From assembly GCA_026004015.1 (NCBI GenBank), contig BPIH01000004.1, positions 1 to 64,000 on the forward strand: a stretch of DNA of 64,000 nucleotides, in the 5' to 3' direction. Shown here in pieces: positions 1 through 11,074 of this stretch (position 1 is its first letter; every line of letters starts with the position of its first letter). The notes beneath the pieces were generated by a model. It was not told the DNA's origin and searched no databases. It saw only the letters and a program-made list of their open reading frames with translations. The DNA comes from Chloroflexota bacterium (GTDB taxonomy: Bacteria > Chloroflexota > Limnocylindria > Limnocylindrales > CSP1-4). The position numbers were made by a program, and so were the translations under genes.

Positions 1-408
1 GCGGGGCGACGTCGTCTCCGTCCAGGCCGTTCCCTTCGCCGCCGCCGACGCTCCGCCGGCCGAGGCGGATCCCCTCGCCGAGGGCGGCCTCCTCGATACC
101 GTCCTCGGGGCGGTCGGCTCGGCGGTCGGCGTCCTCGTCGCCGCTCCTCCTCCTCCTCGTCGTCTGGCGGAACCTCCGGGCCCTTCGCCGGCGGGCCGAG
201 GAGATCCAGCTGGCGGCCGCCCTCGGGGCGGGGGTGAGCGTCCGGCTCGAGGGCGCTCCCGGCCGCCGTCGCCTCCGGTGGCGGTCCGGCCCTGCCGCCG
301 GATCCGTCGGCGGCCGTCGCCGAGCGCCTCCGCCACGCCGCCGTCGATCGGCCGGAGGCCGTGGCCGGCCTCGTCGCCGGCTGGCTGACTGAGGAGTCGA
401 AGCGATGA
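1..408 (+). pseudogene. fliF: FliF (flagellar MS-ring protein) C-terminal part, cut by window edge and frameshifted
   Basis: Frame 2 gives GDVVSVQAVPF; after a ~1 bp shift near 140 the TM/cytoplasmic tail LLLLLVVWRNLRALRRRAEEIQLAAALGAG is recovered; ends ..WLTEESKR* overlapping the fliG ATG (ATGA). Confidence 0.7.
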
Positions 409-1419
409 CGTCAAGCCCGTCCGCCCTGCCCGGTGCCCGGAAGGCGGCCGCCCTCCTCATCGCCCTCGGTCGCGAGGCGGCGGCCCGGGTCCTCGCCCAG
501 CTCCCACCGGAGCACGTCGAGCGGCTCACCCTCGAGCTCCTCCGCACGCCGGCCCTCGACGCTGCCGCCCGGGATGCCGTCCTCGCCGAGGCCCACGACG
601 GCCTCTTCGCCGGGAGCGGTGCCGTCGCCGCCGGCGAGACCTTCGCCGTCGAGGTCGTCCGGGAGGCCTACGGCCCCGAGCGGGCGGAAGACGTCCTCAG
701 GCGGGTCCGGCAGGCCCAGATCCCGGCGCCCTTCGAGTTCCTCCGGGGCGCCGAGCCGAGCCAGGTTCGGGAGCTCCTCGCCACCGAGCACCCCCAGACC
801 ATCGCCCTCGTCCTCGCCCACCTCGACCCCCGGACGGCGGCCCGCATCCTGACCGAGCTCGACCCGCCCCTTCAGGTCGAGGTCGCCCGGCGCTTCGCCA
901 CCACCGACCAGGTCAGCCCCGAGACGGTCGCCGTCGTCGAGGCCCAGCTCCGGAGCCGGATGGCCGCCTTTGCCGCCGGCGCCTCGATGAGCGTCGGCGG
1001 CGCCCGACCGCTCGCCCACGTCCTGAATCAGGTCGATCGCTCCACGGAGAAGCAGATCCTGGGCGCCCTCGGCGAGGTCGGATCCCGCCCTCGCCGACGA
1101 GGTCCGCCGCTACATGTTCGTCTTCGAGGATGTCCTCCTCCTCGACGACCGGGCGATGCAGCGGGTCATCCGCGAGCTCGACACGAAGGACATCGCCCTC
1201 GCCCTCCGGGCGACGACCGAGGAGGTGAAGCAGAAGTTCTTCACGAACATGAGCCAGCGGGCGGCGGAGATGCTCCGCGAGGAGATGGAGCTCGCCGGGC
1301 AGGTTCGAATGAAGAACGTCGAGGAGGCGCAGGGTCGGATCGTCGACGTCATCAAGCGCCTGGAGGAGCAGGACGAGATCGTCATCAGCCGCGGCGGAGG
1401 CGACGATGTCCTCGCCTAG
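405..1419 (+). CDS. fliG: Flagellar motor switch protein FliG, interrupted by one frameshift near 1080
   Basis: N-part ARKAAALLIALG...TEHPQTIALVLAHLDPRTAARIL; C-part MFVFEDVLLLDDRAMQRVIRELDTKDIALALR in another frame (ORF 1114..1419). Removing one G at ~1080 restores GEVDPALADEVRRYMFVFEDV. Confidence 0.85.
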
Positions 1420-2171
1420 GCGGGTCCTCGTCGGGCGCTCGTGCGGTCCCCTCGGCCGGCCGCCTGAGGCCGGAGTCGCAGGGGGACGGGTCGAGGCGCC
1501 GTCGACCTCCGAACGACGGCCGGAAGCCGGGGTCGCCTCGGCCGGCTCGCCCTCCACCGGACGCCGGCGGACGGCCGCCGAGGAGCGGGCGGAGCGGGTC
1601 GCCGCGGCCCGGGGCTACGCCGACGGGCTTGCCCGGGGGCAGGCCGAGGTGGCCGCCGCCGTCGCCGCGGCCGGCGCCCTCGCCGCCGAACTGGAGCGCC
1701 TGGCTCCCCGGGACGCTGCCCGGGCGGCCGCAGCCATCGCCCGCCTCGCCCTCGTCGTCGCCGAGCGGATCCTCGGCGGAGCCCTCGCCCTCGATCCGGC
1801 CCTCCTCGTCTCGGTCATCGAGCGGGCGACCGCCGCCATCAACGGCTCGCCGTCGGCCCGGGTCATCCTCCATCCGACGGCACGCCCGATCGTCGAAGCG
1901 GCCTGGTTGGCCCGGTTCGGCACGGCCTACCTCGGCAAGCGGTGGGTCTTCGAAGCGGACCCGAGCCTGCCGCCGGCGGGCTGCCGCCTCGTCTACGAGC
2001 ACGGCTTCGTCGACGCCTCCCTCGAGGCCCAGATCGAGGAGATCGGCCGGGCCATCGAGCACGCCCTGCCGACCCTGCTCCGCGAGGTGGGAGTGGTTGG
2101 CCGCGAGCGCCGTGCCGAACCGCCTGCCGACGAGGGAGCCCCGGGCCGCGAACCGGGAGGTGGGCGAGTGA
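1406..2171 (+). CDS. fliH: Flagellar assembly protein FliH-like, C-terminal frame uncertain
   Basis: Position between fliG and fliI; LARGQAEVAAAVAAAGALAAELERL...ALVVAERILGGAL...VILHPTARPIVE pattern of FliH. Confidence 0.65.
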
Positions 2172-3607
2172 GCTCCTCGACGGCCCGCGCCGCCCTTGCC
2201 CCGGTCGGTCTCGACCTCGCCGCCGATCCGCGACCGGCCTCGACGGCGGATCGCTGGAGCGAGGGGGTGCGGACTCGACGTCCGCCACCTCGCCCTCGTC
2301 GAGCGCCTCGAGCGCCTCGTCCGGAGCCAGCCGACCTTCGTCTCCTTCGGGGGCCGTGACCCGGGTCGTCGGCAGCACCATCGAGGCCGCCGGCCTCCTC
2401 GTCCAGATCGGCTCCATCTGCTGGGTCGAGGCGGCGCCGGCCGGGCTCGTCAGCGCCGAGGTCGTCGGCTTCCGCGACGGGCGGATCACCCTCGTCCCCT
2501 TCGGCGACGTCGTCGGCGTTCGGCCGGGCTCGCGGGTCCGGCTCCGCGAGGACCAGTTCCGCGTCCCCGTCGGCCCGCGGGTCCTCGGCCGGGTCCTCGA
2601 CGGCTTCGGGCGACCCCTCGACGGGCGGGGCCCCCTCGGGGCTCCGACCCGCGTCATCGGCGGAACGGCGCCGCACCCGCTCACCCGGGCCCGGATCGAG
2701 ACGCCCGCTCTCGACGGGCGTCCGGGCCATCGACGGCTGCCTCACCGCCGGCAAGGGCCAGCGGCTCGGGATCTTCGCCGGTTCGGGGTCGGCAAGTCGA
2801 CGCTCCTGTCGATGATCGCCCGGAACTCGCGCCGCCTCGGTCAACGTCATCGCCCTCATCGGCGAGCGGGGTCGCGAGGTCCAGGAGTTCATCGACCACC
2901 AGCTCGGTCCCGACGGGCTCGCCCGCTCCGTCGTCGTCGTCGCCACCTCCGATCAGCCGGCCCTCCTCCGCGTCAAGGCGGCCGAGGTCGCCACGGCCAT
3001 CGCCGAGTCCTTCCGCGACGACGGCGAGGACGTCCTCCTCGTCATGGATTCCGTCACCAGGCTGGCCATGGCCCAGCGAGAGATCGCCCTCGGGGCCGGC
3101 GAGCCCCCCGCCCTCCGCGGCTATCCGCCCTCGGTCTTCGCCTATCTCGCCCGGATCCTCGAGCGGGCCGGCAACACCGACCGGGGGACCATCACCGGCT
3201 TCTACACCGTCCTCGTCGAGGGCGACGACCTCTCCGAGCCCGTCGCCGACAGCGTCCGCTCGATCCTCGACGGCCACATCGTCCTCTCGCGGCTCCTGGC
3301 CGAGCGGAACCACTACCCGGCCATCGACGTCCTCGCCTCCGTCTCGCGGGTCATGCCGGCGGTCACCGGCGAGCGCCACCGCCGCCTCGCCGCGGCCCTT
3401 CGGGCTGCCCTCGCCGTCTACGAGGAGTCGCGCGACCTCATCGAGGTCGGCGCCTACGCCGCCGGCTCGAACCCCGATGTCGACCGGGCCATCGCGCTCC
3501 GCCCGGCCATCCTCGCCTTCCTCCAGCAGCGCCCCGAACGAGCCCTCGGATCTCGCCGACGGCCGTCGCCGGCCTCGAGGCCACCGGCGTCCTGGAGGTC
3601 GCGGATG
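2168..3607 (+). pseudogene. fliI: Flagellum-specific ATPase FliI, several frameshifts
   Basis: Pieces in three frames: LALVERLERLVRSQPTFVSFG / AVTRVVGSTIEAAGLLVQIG...LVPFGDVVGVRPGSRV / [15 protein letters not shown] / [44 protein letters not shown] (ORF 3044..3775). Confidence 0.8.
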
Positions 3608-4095
3608 AGCGCGGTGCGATCCGCGACCGCGAGCGCCGCGACGGGCGACCGCCTCGCCGTCGTCCTCCGCCTCCGTCGCCTCGACGAGGACCGCGCCCGG
3701 CTCGGCCCTCGCCGCGGCCCTGGCCGCGAAGCGGACGCCCGGGAGCGCTTCGTCCGCGCTCCGGCTCGAGCATGAACGGCCTGTGCTGCGGACGCTCGCG
3801 CGCTCCTCGGGAGCCGTCGGCGACGCGGCGACCCTCGCCGGAGCGGCGGCGGACGTCGAGGTCGCCGAGCGGCGGCGGCGGCCGGCCGCCGACGAGCTGG
3901 CGGCGGCCCGGCCGGGCCGTCGAGGAGGCGCGGGCGCCGCTCGCCCTGGCCACCCGGCGACGGGAAGCCGTCGAGCGGCTCCGCCAGCGCCGGCTCGCCG
4001 AGCGCGGCGCGACGTGGAGCGCCGGACTCGAGCGGGAGCTCGACCGAGATCGCCCTCGTCCGGCATGCCCGGGCGCTCGCCGAGGCCCGGGCTGA
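3605..4095 (+). pseudogene. fliJ: FliJ-like protein remnant, frameshifted
   Basis: ATG 3605 gives [33 protein letters not shown] immediately after fliI; Arg/Glu/Ala-rich coiled-coil composition broken across frames. Confidence 0.35.
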
Positions 4096-4179
4096 GGTCG
4101 GCCGATGCGCGACACCGTTCGTCGCCGTCGCCGCCCGGGTCCGGGAGCTCGAGCGCTCCTCGAGCGCCGCGCTCGTCCC

Positions 4180-4790
4180 GCAGCCGCGGTGGCTCCGTCG
4201 CTGGTCTCGCCACGCCGGCCGCCGGCGGCTCGGTGGCCGGGACGCGCCGTGGCCTCCGGTCCGGGACGCCGGCGCCCCGCCTGGACGGCGCCCTTCGCAC
4301 GCGATCCTCCGGTCGGCCTGGCCGGCCGCGAGCCGACTGGCCCTGGCCGTGGCCGCGGCCCCTCGGAGGACGTCCGGTCGTCGAGCCCGTCCCGGCGGGC
4401 GGATCAGCCAGCCCTTCACCCTCGGCTCGGCCTCGAGCGCGTCGGGCGAAGGCCACGACGGTCTCGACATCGCCGCTCCCCTGGGAACGCCGGTCCGGGC
4501 CATGGCCGGCGGGCGTCGTTCGCTTCGCCGGGCGGCATCCCGACGGCGCGGTCGTCGTCCGGTCGAGCACGCCGACGGCAGCCAGTCCTGGTACGCGCCA
4601 CCTCGACCCGGCCTGCGCGGTCGGGTCGGCGACCGGGTGCGGCCGGTCAGGCCGTCGGGCGGATCGGCCTGACCGGCCGGACGACCGGGCCCCACCTCCA
4701 CCTGGAGATCTGTGGTCGGCGGGCGGCCCGTCGACCCCGAGCCGATCCTCCGCAGCGGGCCGCCTGCCCGGGCGCCTCGGCACGCGGCCG
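4180..4790 (+). pseudogene. M23-family peptidase (LytM-like), frameshifted
   Basis: [11 protein letters not shown]...[38 protein letters not shown], and [18 protein letters not shown] motifs in different frames. Confidence 0.65.
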
Positions 4791-4794
4791 ACTC

Positions 4795-5234
4795 CGCGCG
4801 CCGCCCTCCGCCGCTTCGAGGCCGTCGCGTCGACCATCCCCTACGCCGCCGAGATCCGCGCCGCGGCCGTGCGAGGCCGGGATCGACCCGCTCCTCCTGG
4901 CGGCCCTCGTCCGGACCGAATCGGGCTTCCGGCCCAGGCCGTGTCCCGGGCCGGGGCGATGGGCCTCACCCAGCTCATGCCGGCGACGGCCCGGAGCCTC
5001 GGCGTCGCCGATCCCTTCGATCCGGCGTCGAACCTGGACGGTGGGGCCCGCTATCTCGCCGGCAACCTCCGGATCTTCGGCCGGGTCGACCTCGCCCTGG
5101 CCGCCTACCAGGCGGGGAAGGCGGCGGTCCGGCGAGCCGGCGGGAGTGCCCGATTCGCCCGGTTACCCAGACCTACGTCGCCCGGGTTCTCGAGACCTGG
5201 GCCGGCTACCTCACGGCAGCGGAGGGCGGGCATG
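4795..5234 (+). pseudogene. Lytic transglycosylase (SLT domain), frameshifted
   Basis: [21 protein letters not shown] then [63 protein letters not shown]. Confidence 0.7.
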
Positions 5235-5680
5235 AGGCTCTCGGATCGCAACCGGCCGCATCCTCTGCCGGCGCCCTCGACGGGCTGGCGGCCCGGCAGG
5301 CGGCCATCGCCTCGAACCTGGCGAACGTCGACACGCCCGGCTATCGGCCCCTCGTCGTCGACTTCGAGACCCGCTCCGGGCCGAGCTCGAGCGGCTGCCG
5401 CGGCGCGGCGTCCCGCTCGCCCTCGCCCCGCCGACCCTGGGTCCCTCGGCCGCTCGGGCCGGCCCGGAGCGACCCCCGCCACCTGGCCGGCGTGCCCGGT
5501 CGGCCGCGAACCAGCGGCCGCTCCTCGGCCCCGGCGCGTCGAGGCCGGCCGGAACGACACCAACGCCGTCGACCTCGAGGCCGAGGTGACGGCCCTCGCC
5601 GAGACCCAGCTCCGCTACGCCGCCGTGTCGCGGCTCATCAGTCTCCGTCTCGGGATGCTCCGGGACGTCGTCGGAGGACG
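5232..5680 (+). pseudogene. flgB: Flagellar basal-body rod protein FlgB, frameshifted
   Basis: [35 protein letters not shown] and [39 protein letters not shown] in different frames. Confidence 0.65.
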
Positions 5681-5685
5681 CTGCG

Positions 5686-7413
5686 ATGCAGATCCTCTCT
5701 TCCTCGATGGAACCCGCGGGCTCCTCACCGACCCGCGCACCGTGGCCGAGCCGGGACCGAGTCCCGGCCGAGCCGCACGCGGCCGATCGGGACCGTCTCG
5801 GTCGGTTGGCGCCGACGACGCTGCGTCCGACGCCGCCCCAGGGACCGCGTCGTGCGGCCGAGCTGGCACCGGTCGAGCACGACGCCCGTGGCCGATGCGC
5901 CGGCCAGGGTCGCGCCGACGGCGGCCCCGTCCGGCCGCGGCCGGAGCGAGCCCGACGGGCACCGCGCCATCGTCGGGCCGCCCCGACTCCTGCGGAGGTC
6001 GGGCTGTTGGCCCTCCCCGGGGTCGGCACCTCGGGCTGCGACCGGCGTCCCCGCGCCATCGTCCCGGTCGAGGGAGGACAGCCCGCCCGGGGCGGTGCGT
6101 CCCGGCCGGCTCCCGGCCGGCGGCCCGACCTGGCCGATGCCCCGGACGCGCACCGCGCGCCGACGCGGCGTCTGGCAGCGGCCGACTGGTCGCCGCAGTC
6201 GGACGCGTCCCGGGCTGTCGCCGCCTGGCTCGCCGCGCTCATCGCCGAAAGCGTGCCTGATCGGCCGCCGTCTCGGGGCGCCTGCCGTCGAGCCCGCGGG
6301 CTCGGGCGGTCTCGCCGGCGTCGAGCCCGCCCCGGACAACGGCCCGCCGCAGCCGCCGGACGTGGGCGTGCGAGCCCGCATCTGGCGACCCGCTCGGGCT
6401 CGGTGGAGATCCCTCGGGTCCGAGCCCGCCGCCGGTGCGCGCGGCGGCCGCGCCGGCCGGTGTCGACCCCGCCGACAGCCGTCGTCAGTCCCCGCCCTCC
6501 CGACCGCGGCCCGCGGCCGCGGCCAGCGGCCGAGCGGGGTCGCCGGGCCGTCGGAGGATCCGCCGGCCGCACCTCGGGTTCCCTGGCGCCGGGACCCGCC
6601 GTCGCCCGTCGGCCTGCCGGGATCCGTGGCCGGGCCCCGCCGACGCGGCACCGGCCGCCGGCTCGCAACCGACCGGAGTCGCGGACAGCGTCGGCGCTCC
6701 GCCTCGATCCCTCGGCTGTGCCGCAGCCGTCGCTCCCCGAATCGCCGGCGCTGCTCCACGCCCCATCGCCTTCGGCGCGGTCCGGACGGCGACGCCGCCA
6801 GCCGCAGCGGCGCCCGCCGGTCGCCGACCGGATGCCGACCGACTGCTCGCAGCGGTCGCCGAGCGGATCCGGCTCGCCGATTCGCGACCGACTGCCGGCC
6901 CTCGAGGCGACCTTCCACGACCCGACCCTGGGTTCGGTCCGCCTGGCCGTCCGCGGCCTCCCTGACGGTCCCATCGAAGCCGTCGTCGTGGTCGCGACCG
7001 AAGCTGCCGCTCGCGGACTCGAACGGGCGGCCCGCGAGGCCGACCGGCGCTCGGCAGACCCTCTTGGGATCGAGCTCCGGATCCGGGTCGAACCTGCCTC
7101 ATCGGCCCCGGTCACGGCAGACGCTCGCCCGGAGCACCGCGCGCCGGGCCACGCTGGCGTGCACGACGGGTTGGGCCAAGGGGGACCCTCAGGCGACCAA
7201 ACCTCCGCCCGACGAGATCCGGCCGGCGCCGACGCCGGCCTCGGCGCGGACGATGGCGGGCGACAAGGCGACCCATCGACGCCGGAGGGGCCCGTCGGCC
7301 CCTCGGGGAGCGCCCGTCGCGGGCGGTCGACCGGTCCGACGACGGCCCCGCTGGCGGGCCCGAGTCGCGGCTCCGTGGCGGCTCGGAGCGGCGGCATCGA
7401 CATCCGTCTCTGA
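5686..7413 (+). CDS. Putative flagellar hook-length control protein (FliK-like)
   Basis: Pro/Ala/Arg-rich long N-part; C-part [60 protein letters not shown]; directly upstream of flgD. Confidence 0.45.
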   Translation: MQILSSSMEPAGSSPTRAPWPSRDRVPAEPHAADRDRLGRLAPTTLRPTPPQGPRRAAELAPVEHDARGRCAGQGRADGGPVRPRPERARRAPRHRRAAPTPAEVGLLALPGVGTSGCDRRPRAIVPVEGGQPARGGASRPAPGRRPDLADAPDAHRAPTRRLAAADWSPQSDASRAVAAWLAALIAESVPDRPPSRGACRRARGLGRSRRRRARPGQRPAAAAGRGRASPHLATRSGSVEIPRVRARRRCARRPRRPVSTPPTAVVSPRPPDRGPRPRPAAERGRRAVGGSAGRTSGSLAPGPAVARRPAGIRGRAPPTRHRPPARNRPESRTASALRLDPSAVPQPSLPESPALLHAPSPSARSGRRRRQPQRRPPVADRMPTDCSQRSPSGSGSPIRDRLPALEATFHDPTLGSVRLAVRGLPDGPIEAVVVVATEAAARGLERAAREADRRSADPLGIELRIRVEPASSAPVTADARPEHRAPGHAGVHDGLGQGGPSGDQTSARRDPAGADAGLGADDGGRQGDPSTPEGPVGPSGSARRGRSTGPTTAPLAGPSRGSVAARSGGIDIRL

Positions 7414-7426
7414 AGGAGGGGCAGCC

Positions 7427-7909
7427 ATGGCCATCGACCCTCGGATCCTCGCCGCATCGAGCGGCCTCCTCGGCGATCCGATCCTCGGTTCCGGCTTCGG
7501 CCTCGGGGCGTCCAGGATCGACCGGGGCAGCGACACGAGCGACGTCTTCGGCCTGGGGCGTGACGACTTCTTCAAGCTCTTCCTCGCCCAGCTCCGGAAC
7601 CAGGACCCGACGAAGCCCCTCGAGGACCGGGACTTCGTCACCCAGCTGGCGCAGTTCAGCCTCATCGACACGATGCAGGAGGTGAAGCGGGTCCTCACCG
7701 CCGGCTCACTGGCTCAGGCGGCGGCCCTCATCGGCCGCTCCGTCGTCGCCACGACCGACGACGGCCAGCGGGTCGACGGGGTCGTCGACCACGTCGTCCA
7801 GAGCGAGGGCTCGATCGCCCTCGTCGTCAACGGACTCCTCGTTCGACCGGAGGCCGTCACGAGCGTGACGGATCCGGGGCCGGGGACCGCTACCCCCGCG
7901 TCGACCTAG
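7427..7909 (+). CDS. flgD: Flagellar hook capping protein FlgD
   Basis: DDFFKLFLAQLRNQDPTKPLEDRDFVTQLAQFSLIDTMQEVKR; RBS gaaggagggg upstream of ATG 7427. Confidence 0.9.
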   Translation: MAIDPRILAASSGLLGDPILGSGFGLGASRIDRGSDTSDVFGLGRDDFFKLFLAQLRNQDPTKPLEDRDFVTQLAQFSLIDTMQEVKRVLTAGSLAQAAALIGRSVVATTDDGQRVDGVVDHVVQSEGSIALVVNGLLVRPEAVTSVTDPGPGTATPAST

Positions 7910-7925
7910 GAAGGAGGTGATCGCG

Positions 7926-8357
7926 ACGCCCATCGATCGAATCGGCGGCCCGAACGGCCCGTCACCTCGTTCGCTCGAGGGTCCGCCCGACTCGGCGACC
8001 GAAGCCGGGACTCGGCTTGGTCGCCCGGGCTCCGCGGATCCGGCACCGTCGGATCCGGCGCCGTCGACGTCGTTCGCGGCTGCCCTCGCGGCCGAAGCCA
8101 GCGGCACCCTTCGCTGGTCGGCCCACGCCCAGCGGCGAGTCGAAGCCCGCGGGGTCGCCCTCGACGCCGAGCGCCTCGGCCGCCTCGAGCGCGCCGTCGA
8201 GGTCGCCTCGGCGCGGGGCGCCCGCTCGTCGGTCGTGTGGCTCGATCGGGTCGCCTACGTCGTCCACGTCCCCACGGCGACGGTCGTCACGGCCGTCGCC
8301 CCGAACTCCGGAAAGGAGGCGGTCTTCACGAACATCGACAGCGTCGTCATCGCCTGA
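7926..8357 (+). CDS. Flagellar operon protein (flg_new/TIGR02530-like)
   Basis: LRWSAHAQRRVEARGVALDAERLGRLERAVEVASARGARSSVVWLDRVAYVVHVPTATVVTAV...EAVFTNIDSVVIA; between flgD and flgE. Start codon uncertain (see findings). Confidence 0.75.
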   Translation, partial: TPIDRIGGPNGPSPRSLEGPPDSATEAGTRLGRPGSADPAPSDPAPSTSFAAALAAEASGTLRWSAHAQRRVEARGVALDAERLGRLERAVEVASARGARSSVVWLDRVAYVVHVPTATVVTAVAPNSGKEAVFTNIDSVVIA

Positions 8358-8536
8358 GCGACCGCCGCCCGGTGGATGCTCCGCATCAGCCGCCGGCCGT
8401 GTCGGGACCGCCCGGGCGGTCACCCATCACCAGGACCCGGAGCTCGCCGGACCTCGCGACGGGGGCGACCCGGGTCGGGCAGCGGCCCTGCCCGCCGACC
8501 AACACAACCAGCTACCACCTCGGAGGTCAGCAACCG

Positions 8537-9766
8537 ATGCTTCGATCCATGTTCTCGGCCATCAGCGGCCTGCGGAGTCACCAGGTCATGATGGACGTCA
8601 TCGGCAACAACATCGCCAACGTCAACACCGTCGGCTTCAAGGCCGGGCGGGTGAGCTTCCAGGACATCCTCTCGCAGACCGTCCGCGGCGGCGCCACTCC
8701 GAACGGTGACCTCGGCTCGATCAACCCGGCCCAGGTCGGCCTCGGGGTGACCGTTGCCGGGATCGACGTCCTCCACACCCAGGGCAATCTCCAGTCGACG
8801 GGGCGGCTGACCGACCTCGCCATTCAGGGTGACGGCTTTTTCGTCATGTCGAACGGACCGCTCACGTACTTCACCCGGGACGGTGCCTTCGACATCGGCC
8901 TCGACGGCTCCCTCGTCAACCCCGCCTCGGGGCTGCGGGTCATGGGTTGGCAGGCCGACAACGCCGGCGTCGTCGATACGACGGCACCGGTCGGCCCGCT
9001 CACGATCCCCCTCGGGCGGCGGACGACGGCCCTTGCCTCCTCGGATGCGGTCATGCAGGGCAACCTCGATGCCCGAGCCGCGCTCGGCGACACGGTCTCG
9101 ACGACCCTGAGCGTCTTCGACTCCCTCGGGACGCGGCACGCGGTCAAGATCACCTTCACGAAGACGGCCGACAACGAGTGGAGCTGGAGCGCGACCGCCG
9201 ACCCGTCCGACCCCGATGCGTCGACGACGAGCGGCGGGACGATCACCTTCACCTCCGAGGGCCAGTTCTCGAGCGTCGATACGACGACCCTCTCGATCAG
9301 CCTCTCGAACGGGGCCACGTCGCCCCTCGACGTCGACCTCGACTTCAGCCGGATGAACCAGTACGCCGGCGCCAGCCAGGTCTCGGGGGTCGCCGACGGG
9401 TTCAGTTCCGGCACCCTCGTCACCTTCTCGATCGGCTCGGGCGGCGAGATCACCGGCGTCTTCTCCAACGGCCAGACGCAGGTCCTCGGCCAGATCGCCC
9501 TCGCCACCTTCACGAATCCCGGCGGCCTCCTGCGGGCCGGTCAGAACCTCTTCCAGGCCTCGTCGGCTTCCGGTGACCCGCTCATCGGCGTTCCCGGGAC
9601 CGGCGGCAGCGGGACGGTGACGACCGGCGCTCTCGAGATGTCGAACGTCGACCTGGCGACGCAGTTCACGGGGATGATCACCGCCCAGCGCGGCTTCCAG
9701 GCGAACGGCCGGGTCATCACGACCTCCGACGAGATGCTCCAGGAGCTCGTCAACCTGAAGCGCTAG
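8537..9766 (+). CDS. flgE: Flagellar hook protein FlgE
   Basis: MLRSMFSAISGLRSHQVMMDVIGNNIANVNTVGFKAGRVSFQDILSQT ... C-term MSNVDLATQFTGMITAQRGFQANGRVITTSDEMLQELVNLKR. Confidence 0.92.
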   Translation: MLRSMFSAISGLRSHQVMMDVIGNNIANVNTVGFKAGRVSFQDILSQTVRGGATPNGDLGSINPAQVGLGVTVAGIDVLHTQGNLQSTGRLTDLAIQGDGFFVMSNGPLTYFTRDGAFDIGLDGSLVNPASGLRVMGWQADNAGVVDTTAPVGPLTIPLGRRTTALASSDAVMQGNLDARAALGDTVSTTLSVFDSLGTRHAVKITFTKTADNEWSWSATADPSDPDASTTSGGTITFTSEGQFSSVDTTTLSISLSNGATSPLDVDLDFSRMNQYAGASQVSGVADGFSSGTLVTFSIGSGGEITGVFSNGQTQVLGQIALATFTNPGGLLRAGQNLFQASSASGDPLIGVPGTGGSGTVTTGALEMSNVDLATQFTGMITAQRGFQANGRVITTSDEMLQELVNLKR

Positions 9767-9778
9767 CCACGAGCGAGC

Positions 9779-9827
9779 GGGGCCCGGATTGCTCGGACGA
9801 GCGCCGTCCGACGCAAGACCGGGCCCC
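9779..9827 (+). terminator. Long GC-rich inverted repeat, likely terminator after flgE
   Basis: GGGGCCCGG(9779-9787)...CCGGGCCCC(9819-9827) with nested CGGAC/GTCCG. Confidence 0.6.
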
Positions 9828-9877
9828 ACCTTCGTGGTCCTCCCGTCCCGGCCGCACCGTCAACGAAGGAGCCCCCG

Positions 9878-11074
9878 ATGACTCGCCGCCAAACGCCTGC
9901 CAGCCCCAAGCGCCGCCTTGGGTCGCCGCCCCGGCGGCGACCCTGGATCCGGTGCGCCGTTCGTGGTCTGTCCGGGGCCTGGCTCGCTGCCCTCCTCCTC
10001 GCCGGCCCGGTGCTCGGGCCGGATCGTGCGTCGGCGAACGGTGCCGGCGACCTCTATGTCGCCACCCGCTCCGGCGTTGCCGAGGTGCTCGTCGCCGGCG
10101 GCGAAGTCCTGGCCACAATTCCCCTCGGCGACGCCCCCCGAGCCCTGGCCTTCCGTCCGGACGGGACGACGCTCTACGCTTCGACGGGCGGCCGGGCCGT
10201 GGTTCCCATCGACATCGAGGCGCTCGAAACGACCGCGCCGGTCGCGCTGCCCGGTCTGGTCGCTACGCTGGCGCACCCGAGCGGCGCCTCGCTCGTCGTC
10301 GCCCTCGCCGCCGATCGGCGCCTCGCCCTCGTCGACCCGGCTGCAACGACCGTGCGCCGGCTCGAGGTGGATCTCCCGGGTTCGCCGGATCTCCTCGCTG
10401 CGGATCGACGCCACGACCTCGTCCTCGCCGCCGAGAGCGGCAAGTCGTGGCTGGCCCTCCTCGCCGGCGAAACCAAGCCGGTCACGAGGAGCCTCGCCGG
10501 TCGGGTCACCGCCATCTCGGTCTCCCCCGACGGCGATCTGCTCGTCGCGACCCGAGCACCGGCGAGAATCGAGCGGCTCGCCCCCACTGACCTCGGAAGC
10601 GAATGGTCGGTGGACCTGCCGGCCGCCCCCGACGCCGTCGTCGCCCTCGAGGACGGGGTCGTCGTCGCCGGCGGGCGGTCCCTCTGGCTGGTTGATCGGG
10701 CCGGGGCGCGGCTCTGGCGGTCGCTCGATGCCCCGGTCGTCGCCCTCGCCGCAAGCGACGACGGAAGCGTGCTCTACGCAGCGACGAGCTCGGGGGTCGA
10801 GGCGCTCACCGCCGACGGCGCCCGCTCGGTCCGGATCCCCGTCGACGTCGCCGACGGGTCGAGCGTCCTCGCCCCCGTCCCGCGCCGGCCGTCCCTCGGC
10901 GGTGTCGGTGGGCACGGCTCGAGTCCCACCGGCGGTCGCGTGCCGGCGACGAACACGCTCGCACCAGCCATCGCGTCGGAGCCGGGCCTCGGTCCCGCCA
11001 TCGCCGTCGCCCTCGTCGTCCTCGTGCTTGGGCTCGTCATCGCTCGCCGGGCCGTTGGTCCGGCTGGCTCTTAG
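9878..11074 (+). CDS. Secreted/anchored beta-propeller (WD40/YVTN-like) protein
   Basis: Signal-like N-terminus (LSGAWLAALLLAGPVLG), repeated ISVSPDGDLLVATR / LAASDDGSVLYAATS blades, C-terminal TM AIAVALVVLVLGLVIARRA. Confidence 0.7.
   Translation: MTRRQTPASPKRRLGSPPRRRPWIRCAVRGLSGAWLAALLLAGPVLGPDRASANGAGDLYVATRSGVAEVLVAGGEVLATIPLGDAPRALAFRPDGTTLYASTGGRAVVPIDIEALETTAPVALPGLVATLAHPSGASLVVALAADRRLALVDPAATTVRRLEVDLPGSPDLLAADRRHDLVLAAESGKSWLALLAGETKPVTRSLAGRVTAISVSPDGDLLVATRAPARIERLAPTDLGSEWSVDLPAAPDAVVALEDGVVVAGGRSLWLVDRAGARLWRSLDAPVVALAASDDGSVLYAATSSGVEALTADGARSVRIPVDVADGSSVLAPVPRRPSLGGVGGHGSSPTGGRVPATNTLAPAIASEPGLGPAIAVALVVLVLGLVIARRAVGPAGS

Noticed and set aside
2681-4837. 718-aa minus-strand ORF opposite fliI/fliJ (and similar long antisense ORFs, e.g. 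5211..7457, 38722..40200, 54021..56732, 59001..61865)
   Set aside because: Composition is Arg/Gly/Pro/Asp-rich and mirrors the codon bias of the true sense gene; expected spurious ORFs in very high-GC DNA.
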